From: an uncultured Lachnospiraceae bacterium
GTDB taxonomy: Bacteria > Bacillota > Clostridia > Lachnospirales > Lachnospiraceae
NCBI GenBank assembly: GCA_934292725.1
Contig: CAKQXY010000002.1
Span: 101,867 to 165,866, forward strand
Length of the DNA: 64,000 nucleotides
Direction: 5' to 3'
A model generated the notes under the pieces. That model had not been told where the DNA came from, did no database searches, and was given only the letters and a program-made list of their open reading frames with translations. Of this stretch, positions 58,044 to 64,000 are shown piece after piece. A program made the position numbers and the translations under genes. Numbering within the stretch: the stretch's first letter is position 1; each line of letters starts with the position of its first letter.

Positions 58044-59666
58044 TCACATCATTCCGCCCATGCCTGCGCCTGCTGGTGCTGCCGGGGTTTCTTCTTTAAT
58101 GTTTGCTACTACAGACTCTGTTGTCAGTAAGGTAGAAGCTACGCTTGTTGCATTCTGCAGTGCGCTTCTTGTTACCTTTGCCGGATCAAGGATACCTGCC
58201 TCGATCATGTCTACATAAGCCTCATTGTAAGCATCATAGCCTACGCCATCTTTTGCCTCACGGACATTGTTGATGATAACAGCGCCCTCAAGACCTGCGT
58301 TGCTTGCGATGTGGAACAGAGGAGCTTCAAGTGCCTTCATGATGATCTTTGCACCTGTCTTCTCGTCTCCCTCAAGGGAAGCAACCAGCTCGGCAACCTT
58401 CTTGGATGCCTCAATATATGCAGTACCGCCGCCTGCAACGATACCCTCTTCTACAGCTGCTCTTGTTGCATTTAATGCATCTTCCATACGCAGCTTGCAT
58501 TCCTTCATTTCTGTCTCAGTTGCTGCACCTACACGGATTACTGCTACTCCGCCTGCTAACTTTGCAAGACGCTCCTGCAGCTTCTCCTTATCAAATTCTG
58601 ATGTAGTCTCAGCGAGCTGACCCTTAATCTGGCCAATTCTTGCCTCGATATCTGCCTTCTGTCCACAGCCATCTACGATAACTGTGTTCTCTTTCTGAAC
58701 CTTTACAGACTTTGCACGGCCAAGCATATCAATAGTGGTATCCTTTAACTCGTAGCCAAGATCTGAAGAAATTACAGTACCACCAGTCAGAATTGCGATA
58801 TCCTGCAGCATTTCCTTTCTGCGATCACCATAACCCGGAGCCTTTACACCTACTACCTGGAAGGTTCCTCTTAACTTGTTTACAATAAGTGTGGTCAGTG
58901 CCTCACCCTCGATATCCTCAGCGATGATTAACAGCTTTGCTCCTGCCTGAACGATCTGCTCCAATAATGGAAGAATCTCCTGAATGTTAGAAATCTTCTT
59001 ATCGGTAATCAGGATATATGGATTATCTAAAACTGCTTCCATCTTCTCCATATCAGTTGCCATGTATGCTGATACATAACCTCTGTCAAACTGCATACCT
59101 TCTACAAGATCCAACTCTGTCTTCATGGTCTTGGACTCCTCGATAGTGATAACACCATCCTTAGAAACCTTCTCCATTGCATCTGCAACCATCTCACCTA
59201 CAGACTCATCTGCTGCGGAAATTGCTGCTACCTTTGCCATCTGTGCTTTTCCGGAAATCGGCTGGCTCATTCTTGCAATCTCTTCTACTGCTACGTCAGA
59301 TGCCTTCTTCATACCTTTTCTTAAAACGATCGGGTTTGCGCCTGCTGCCAGGTTCTTCATACCTTCATTGATCATTGCCTGAGCAAGTACGGTAGCCGTT
59401 GTGGTACCATCACCAGCAACATCATTTGTCTTTGTTGCAACTTCCTTAACAAGCTGTGCACCCATGTTCTCGAATGCATCCTCAAGCTCAATCTCCTTTG
59501 CGATAGTAACACCATCATTTGTGATTAACGGAGTACCATAGGACTTATCCAGAACAACATTTCTTCCTTTCGGTCCGAGGGTTACTCTAACGGTATCTGC
59601 CAGTTTATTTACACCAGCCTCTAAGGCTGCTCTTGCTTCTGCGCCATATTTAATTTCCTTAGCCAT
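58044..59666 (-). CDS. groEL: Chaperonin GroEL
   Basis: 540 residues. It begins MAKEIKYGAEARAALEAGVN and has the ATP-binding VTLGPKGRNVVLDKS and GDGTTTATVLAQAMINEG, and the C-terminal GMGGMM tail. It forms the 14-mer folding chamber with GroES. It is transcribed from the CIRCE-controlled promoter with groES; the intergenic gap is 119 bases. Confidence 0.98.
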   Translation of the reverse strand: MAKEIKYGAEARAALEAGVNKLADTVRVTLGPKGRNVVLDKSYGTPLITNDGVTIAKEIELEDAFENMGAQLVKEVATKTNDVAGDGTTTATVLAQAMINEGMKNLAAGANPIVLRKGMKKASDVAVEEIARMSQPISGKAQMAKVAAISAADESVGEMVADAMEKVSKDGVITIEESKTMKTELDLVEGMQFDRGYVSAYMATDMEKMEAVLDNPYILITDKKISNIQEILPLLEQIVQAGAKLLIIAEDIEGEALTTLIVNKLRGTFQVVGVKAPGYGDRRKEMLQDIAILTGGTVISSDLGYELKDTTIDMLGRAKSVKVQKENTVIVDGCGQKADIEARIGQIKGQLAETTSEFDKEKLQERLAKLAGGVAVIRVGAATETEMKECKLRMEDALNATRAAVEEGIVAGGGTAYIEASKKVAELVASLEGDEKTGAKIIMKALEAPLFHIASNAGLEGAVIINNVREAKDGVGYDAYNEAYVDMIEAGILDPAKVTRSALQNATSVASTLLTTESVVANIKEETPAAPAGAGMGGMM

Positions 59667-59785
59667 GATTTTGTTCCTCCTGATACTATTTCAATTCATT
59701 TCAATCCACACAATACAAGTTTTCAACTTGCATTAAATCAATCATCTTTGGCCAAATATTTTATTTGGGGATCTACCACAGATAA

Positions 59786-60070
59786 TTACTCAACAATTGC
59801 AAGAATATCACTCTGCTTTACAATAATGTAGGTCTCATCCTCAAGCTTTACCTCTGTTCCGGCATACTTGGAGTAAATAACGGTCTGACCAACCTTTACC
59901 TGCATAGTTACTTCCTTGCCATCAACAACTCCGCCTGGACCAACTGCGATGATCTGTGCCTGCTGTGGCTTTTCTTTCTCAGAACCCGGAATAACAATAC
60001 CGGACTTTGTAGTGGTTTCTGCTGCGACCTGCTTTAATACAACTCTGTCACCTAAAGGTACTAACTTCAT
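59786..60070 (-). CDS. groES: Co-chaperonin GroES
   Basis: 94 residues starting MKLVPLGDRVVLKQVAAETT at the ATG preceded by AAGGAGGTTTCCATT. The mobile loop TTTKSGIVIPGSEKEKPQQA and the ending YIIVKQSDILAIVE are typical. It caps GroEL. Confidence 0.97.
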   Translation of the reverse strand: MKLVPLGDRVVLKQVAAETTTKSGIVIPGSEKEKPQQAQIIAVGPGGVVDGKEVTMQVKVGQTVIYSKYAGTEVKLEDETYIIVKQSDILAIVE

Positions 60071-60141
60071 AATGGAAACCTCCTTAATAATTAACACTAT
60101 ACTTTATTATAGTTTTTATTTTCTTATCTTATGTCTTGTTG

Positions 60142-60168
60142 CTAGCACTCATTTCATCTGAGTGCTAA
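60142..60168. promoter_or_regulatory. CIRCE operator of groESL
   Basis: CTAGCACTC, nine bases, GAGTGCTAA: the HrcA-binding inverted repeat TTAGCACTC-N9-GAGTGCTAA with one mismatch. It lies 72 bases upstream of groES, so the operon is repressed by HrcA and induced by heat. Confidence 0.95.
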
Positions 60169-60362
60169 TTATGACATTGTTTATAATAATGATTTTGGCA
60201 AAATATTGCAACCCTGTATACTGCTGTATATTAGTGTTTATCTTTATTTTTCTCTTGTTTTCTTTGTTTTTCTATTGTTTTTCTATTATTTTCTTTTCTT
60301 ATACAAAAATTGCATTTTGTCTTTCCATTTTGTTCAAAATAGAGTATACTAGTCATGACATC

Positions 60363-60407
60363 CCAATGATACCAGACAATAAAGGTGTGAATCCTTAGTA
60401 TCATTGG
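60363..60407. repeat. Short inverted repeat, copy D of the GATACC family
   Basis: CCAATGATAC (60363-60372) and GTATCATTGG (60398-60407) pair perfectly, with GATACCAG and TTAGTATC at the edges as in the longer copies. It lies in the leader of the next gene, 31 bases before its start codon. Confidence 0.5.
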
Positions 60408-60437
60408 CAAATATTTTGTGAAAGAAAGGAGTTTGCT

Positions 60438-61136
60438 ATGGCTGATTTTATGAAGAAAGTGACCAAGCTAGCACTCAAGAGCGCTGCTGTATGTGCAGGA
60501 GTCGCAGCCAGTGCCGCTCTGCTGCATAAGTACGTGAAGATCCAGTCAAATTGCAGTGGATGCGGACCTAGCGAAGATGATTTTGATGAAGACAGAAACG
60601 AGGATGACACCACGAAAAACGTGGATGAGGCTGCAAACACAGAAGCTTCTGAAGAAGAATCTGATGCAATTTCTTCCGACGAGGCAACTGATTCCTCTAG
60701 CCGTCGATATATCAATATTCATGTAACTGGACAAAATAGTGATGTGGACATCAATATTGATAAGGGACAGCTTTTAGATGATGCAGCAAAGCTTGTTGCT
60801 GATGCAGCTCACCTTACAAAAAATCTGCGTCCAGGTGCTCACAGTGACAAGAAGGCTGATGAAAACAAATGTGAGGAAACTGCAGAAGAACAAACCAATG
60901 ATGATTCTAATTTCCATTTTAAGCACATGAATGCTGACAGCGATATTGCAGATCTTGACATTGAAGATCTTAGTGTCGATATTGACGAAGATCTTAGTGA
61001 GGGTGTTTCTGATCTGTATGCAATGGACGGTGTTTCTGAGGAAGATACTGCTGTCGATACCAAACCACTTCATGAAGATGATGTTAATCCAGAAGAAAAA
61101 AAAGAAGATACTGTTAATTCTTCTATCCATCTTTAA
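60438..61136 (+). CDS. Acidic hypothetical protein (232 aa)
   Basis: A short basic, weakly hydrophobic N-terminus (MADFMKKVTKLALKSAAVCA, then GVAASAALLHKYV) could be a membrane-associated helix. The rest is rich in Asp, Glu and Ser. One more ordered stretch (YINIHVTGQNSDVDINIDKG) suggests a small beta-unit. AAAGGAG precedes the ATG. A good terminator follows. Family not recognised; similar acidic proteins occur in many Lachnospiraceae. Confidence 0.75.
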   Translation: MADFMKKVTKLALKSAAVCAGVAASAALLHKYVKIQSNCSGCGPSEDDFDEDRNEDDTTKNVDEAANTEASEEESDAISSDEATDSSSRRYINIHVTGQNSDVDINIDKGQLLDDAAKLVADAAHLTKNLRPGAHSDKKADENKCEETAEEQTNDDSNFHFKHMNADSDIADLDIEDLSVDIDEDLSEGVSDLYAMDGVSEEDTAVDTKPLHEDDVNPEEKKEDTVNSSIHL

Positions 61137-61143
61137 AAATCAT

Positions 61144-61176
61144 AAAAAAACGGCCGGTTTCCCGGTCGTTTTTTTT
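61144..61176. terminator. Bidirectional terminator between convergent genes
   Basis: AACGGCCGG, loop TTTC, CCGGTCGTT, with A-run before and a run of eight Ts after. It serves the acidic protein gene on the plus strand and the DUF6062-like gene on the minus strand. Confidence 0.9.
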
Positions 61177-61177
61177 G

Positions 61178-61912
61178 TCAGTCTTTTTTCTTTTTGTCAT
61201 CCATCTCCATGATGCCGTTTGTTTTAATCATTGCTCTCGGAATGGAATCCTTGGAGTTTTTCCAAGGTGCATCTTTAAATCGGTAATCAAACTTATCTGC
61301 AAACCAGTCAAGTTCTTCTGCAAGACGCTTCATATTGTCCAGATACAGCTTTCCTGTAATTTCTGTAAACTCGTCAAGCTCCTTCTGATTAAGGCATTTT
61401 GCACCTTCCTTTAACAGATCACCATAATGCTCAGTACAAAAACCCTTTCCCTTTGCGTATAACTCTCTAAATGCAGCATCACTCTTCCAAGTTGCTACTA
61501 CAGTATGCAGATAACGCTCGAAGGTGTTATTTATACGGTCACAAATAAAACATGACTTATTTAACTCATCAATATAATCTGTTAACGGATTGCTTGTCTC
61601 CTTCTTAAAGAAGGATGCCTTTTTTGGCGGCATCTTCATGCGCTTTTCAATTTCCTTGTTTGTACGGTCGATATGCGTCTTTAAGACTAATGCAAGGCCA
61701 AGCTTATTATTCTGATCAAATACCATCTTCATGTGTGCCTTACAAAATCCCATTCGATCTGTCTCCATACGGATATCATCTTCCATATAGCTCGGACCCA
61801 TGGTAAATTCGACTGCATTATTTTCAAGAATTGTCTTCATCGCGCAGATAGGACACTCACTGTCCATTGCAAATGCATCGTTAATCGGAATCGTATACAG
61901 TTTTTCTTTCAT
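61178..61912 (-). CDS. DUF6062-like protein with Cys pairs (244 aa)
   Basis: Two zinc-knuckle-like units: SECPICAMKTILENNAVEF near residue 20, followed by MGFCKAHMKMVF; and KSCFICDRINNTFERYLHTV near residue 120, followed by GKGFCTEHYGDLLKEG. Each unit pairs C-x-x-C with a later C-x-x-H. The C-terminus is helical and charged. Matches the clostridial DUF6062 family as I remember it. Function unknown. It lies 12 bases after glnS, probably co-transcribed. Confidence 0.85.
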   Translation of the reverse strand: MKEKLYTIPINDAFAMDSECPICAMKTILENNAVEFTMGPSYMEDDIRMETDRMGFCKAHMKMVFDQNNKLGLALVLKTHIDRTNKEIEKRMKMPPKKASFFKKETSNPLTDYIDELNKSCFICDRINNTFERYLHTVVATWKSDAAFRELYAKGKGFCTEHYGDLLKEGAKCLNQKELDEFTEITGKLYLDNMKRLAEELDWFADKFDYRFKDAPWKNSKDSIPRAMIKTNGIMEMDDKKKKD

Positions 61913-61924
61913 TCCGTTTGCTCC

Positions 61925-63625
61925 TTATTTTGGCAGCTTAAAGCTTGACTTTAATGAAACAATGCGGTTAAATACCGGCTTTCCTTCCTCGGAATCCTTG
62001 CAGTCTACGCAGAAAAAGCCATTGCGCACAAACTGGAAGCTGTCGTAAGCCTTTGCATCCTTTAAAGATGGCTCCAGCACACAATCCTTTAATACTGTTA
62101 AAGAGTTCGGATTAAAGTTTAATGTGCCATCTTCATTGAGCTTACCTTTTTCCTCGTCTACTAAGTTCTCATACAGACGAACCTCAGTATGGAATGCAGT
62201 CTTTGCTGCTACCCAATGAATAGTTCCCTTTACCTTTCTGCCATCCGGGCTGTTTCCGCCCTTTGATGCCGGATCGTAAGTTCCATGAACCTCAACTATA
62301 TTGCCGTTTTCGTCCTTAACACAGCCTGTACACTTTACAAAATAAGCATTCATCAGACGAACCTCATTGCCAGGGAACATACGGAAATATTTCTTTGGCG
62401 GCTCCTCCATGAAATCATCTGCCTCAATATAAAGCTCTCTTCCAAACGGAATTGTTCTGCTTCCAAGCTCTGGGTTTTCAAGGTTATTGACAACATCAAG
62501 TTCTTCCATCTGATCCTCTGGGTAGTTATCAATGATTAACTTAATTGGATTCAGTACTGCCATAACTCTTGAACGCTTAAGCTTTAAGTCCTCACGGATA
62601 CAATATTCAAGCATTGCATAATCAACAGAAGAATTTGCCTTTGCCACACCACAAAGATCAACAAACATGCGAATTGACTCTGGTGTAAAGCCACGTCTTC
62701 TGAGCGCACTAATTGTAACAAGACGCGGATCATCCCATCCGTCTACTACGCCGTCCTCTACGAGCTTTTTAATATAGCGCTTTCCTGTAACAACATTAGT
62801 CAGATACAGCTTTGCAAACTCGATCTGCTTTGGCGGCATAACAAACTCACACTCTTTTACAACCCAGTCATACAGCGGACGATGATCCTCAAACTCCAAA
62901 GTACAGATAGAATGAGTAATGTGCTCAATTGCATCCTCGATTGGGTGAGCAAAATCGTACATCGGGTAGATGCACCACTTGTCTCCTGTATTATGGTGAG
63001 TCAGATGAGCCACACGGTAGATAACCGGATCTCTCATGTTCATGTTCGGGGAAGCCATGTCAATCTTTGCACGAAGTACCTTCTCTCCGTCTGCATACTT
63101 ACCGTTTTTCATCTCCTCAAACAGCTGCAGATTTTCCTCTACGCTTCTGTTGCGGTATGGGCTCTCCTTGCCTGGCTCAGTCAAGGTTCCTCTGTACTCA
63201 CGAATCTGCTCTGCTGTCAGATCACAAACAAATGCCTTTCCCTTCTTAATCAGGAATACGGCATACTCATACATCTGATCAAAATAATCTGATGCAAAGA
63301 ACAGTCTGTCCTCAAAATCAGCACCAAGCCACTTTACATCCTCAGTGATAGACTTAACAAACTCAGTCTTTTCCTTTGTTGGATTTGTATCATCAAAACG
63401 CAGATTAAACTTACCGTTATATTCCTTTGCCAGTCCACTATTTAATAAAATAGACTTTGCATGTCCAATGTGCAGATAGCCATTTGGCTCCGGTGGAAAT
63501 CTTGTCTGAACGTGGTCATAAGTTCCCTCCGCTAAATCCTTATCGATGATCATCTCTATAAAATTTTTTGAGACTGTCGTCTTTTCTTCTTTGTTTTCTT
63601 CCAGGACGATGTCTTTATTCTCCAT
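61925..63625 (-). CDS. glnS: Glutaminyl-tRNA synthetase
   Basis: 566 residues. Class I motifs: FPPEPNGYLHIGHAKSILLN (HIGH) and KLKRSRVMAVLN, the KMSKS equivalent. GlnRS-type features include LRFDDTNPTKEKTEFVKSIT, SVDYAMLEYCIREDL and the beta-barrel anticodon domains from about residue 340. Presence of GlnRS rather than only the GatCAB route is known for part of the Clostridia. Its promoter is at 63666-63694. Confidence 0.96.
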   Translation of the reverse strand: MENKDIVLEENKEEKTTVSKNFIEMIIDKDLAEGTYDHVQTRFPPEPNGYLHIGHAKSILLNSGLAKEYNGKFNLRFDDTNPTKEKTEFVKSITEDVKWLGADFEDRLFFASDYFDQMYEYAVFLIKKGKAFVCDLTAEQIREYRGTLTEPGKESPYRNRSVEENLQLFEEMKNGKYADGEKVLRAKIDMASPNMNMRDPVIYRVAHLTHHNTGDKWCIYPMYDFAHPIEDAIEHITHSICTLEFEDHRPLYDWVVKECEFVMPPKQIEFAKLYLTNVVTGKRYIKKLVEDGVVDGWDDPRLVTISALRRRGFTPESIRMFVDLCGVAKANSSVDYAMLEYCIREDLKLKRSRVMAVLNPIKLIIDNYPEDQMEELDVVNNLENPELGSRTIPFGRELYIEADDFMEEPPKKYFRMFPGNEVRLMNAYFVKCTGCVKDENGNIVEVHGTYDPASKGGNSPDGRKVKGTIHWVAAKTAFHTEVRLYENLVDEEKGKLNEDGTLNFNPNSLTVLKDCVLEPSLKDAKAYDSFQFVRNGFFCVDCKDSEEGKPVFNRIVSLKSSFKLPK

Positions 63626-63665
63626 AGTCTTCCTCCTTTAATTAAGCGCAATGCCCTTATCTACT

Positions 63666-63694
63666 AGGATATGTCAAAGGTCTTTAAATGTCAA
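63666..63694 (-). promoter_or_regulatory. glnS promoter
   Basis: Leftward TTGACA (63689-63694), 17-base spacer, TATCCT (63666-63671), about 40 bases before the start codon. Confidence 0.6.
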
Positions 63695-63804
63695 CCTTTT
63701 CTTTCTGATTTCAAGTGTCCGCCTCGTGAAATCCATTCACCTTCGGGCTCTGCCATAATTATAACTTAAAAGGCCTCCTGATCTCTCAGAAAGCCTTGTC
63801 AAAA

Positions 63805-63877
63805 AGCTGATGACGGGACTCGGACCCGTGACCTCCTCATTACCAATGAGGTGCGCTACCACCTGTGCCACATCAGC
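63805..63877 (-). tRNA. tRNA-Thr (anticodon GGT)
   Basis: Acceptor GCTGATG/CATCAGC, anticodon stem CCTCA/TGAGG with loop TTGGTAA (anticodon GGT), T-arm ACGGG-TCCGAGT-CCCGT. Tandem duplicate of the gene at 63926-63998. Confidence 0.93.
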
Positions 63878-63925
63878 TTATATTCTTTTGTCAACAAATC
63901 TTTGATCCCTCAAAAACTTATCGAA

Positions 63926-63998
63926 AGCTGATGACGGGACTCGGACCCGTGACCTCCTCATTACCAATGAGGTGCGCTACCACCTGTGCCACATCAGC
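63926..63998 (-). tRNA. tRNA-Thr (anticodon GGT), second copy
   Basis: Identical in sequence to the gene at 63805-63877, 48 bases upstream in the transcript direction. Its promoter lies beyond the window edge. Confidence 0.92.
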
Positions 63999-64000
63999 TT

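Noticed and set aside
60162..60398. Hydrophobic plus-strand frame upstream of the acidic protein gene
   Set aside because: Very T-rich, no ribosome site, and overlaps the CIRCE operator region of groESL.

Overview
The window looks like the chromosome of a low-to-moderate-GC Firmicute, most likely a Lachnospiraceae (Clostridia). Supports are the gene order rimP-nusA-rnpM-ylxQ-infB-rbfA-nrnA-truB-ribF, then rpsO-pnp; a glutaminyl-tRNA synthetase; small clostridial families (DUF1540-, DUF6062- and DUF6106-like); a CIRCE-controlled groESL; and near-consensus sigma-A promoters with AGGAGG ribosome sites. The family assignment is inference from gene content.

Bases 1 to about 15,230 are an integrated mobile element (prophage or phage-like plasmid) that runs off the left edge. 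A leftward operon of tightly overlapping genes holds an RNase H-like protein, an HNH-like zinc protein, SSB, a PcfJ-like protein, a DUF7666-like protein, two proteins sharing an N-terminal module, and an HUH replication initiator. A divergent repressor region lies near 10.2 kb. From 10.7 to 14.1 kb is a cargo segment: a membrane-anchored Mrr-type nuclease with two FtsK-gamma-like domains, an isolated type I-E-like CRISPR repeat unit with its own promoter and terminator, and a HicAB toxin-antitoxin pair. A tyrosine integrase follows, then a fragment of a tRNA-Ser 3' end that marks the attachment site. Three candidate small RNAs not explained by the protein genes occur in the element: one opposite the rep leader, the CRISPR-like unit, and one between hicB and int.

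From 15.3 kb on the DNA is ordinary chromosome, mostly on the minus strand: a GH28 polygalacturonase, a helical hypothetical protein, a PHP phosphoesterase, a secreted membrane-anchored protein, a SWIM/SNF2 helicase, argS, pnp, rpsO, an NlpC/P60 protein, the ribF-to-rimP translation cluster, a second NlpC/P60 protein, parC/parE, a Glu-Pro-Glu tRNA operon, a metallopeptidase-like protein, pgeF, yraN, rnhB, rbgA, lepB, rplS, a zinc-type ABC transporter, guaB, groESL, DUF6062- and DUF6106-like proteins, glnS and two tandem tRNA-Thr genes. Several intergenic gaps hold short dispersed repeats bounded by GATACC/GGTATC, and one holds a MITE-like element.

The most interesting material is in the mobile element: the CRISPR-like solitary repeat unit (candidate RNA anti-CRISPR or CreA-like RNA), the composite nuclease next to it, and the antisense-RNA architecture at rep.
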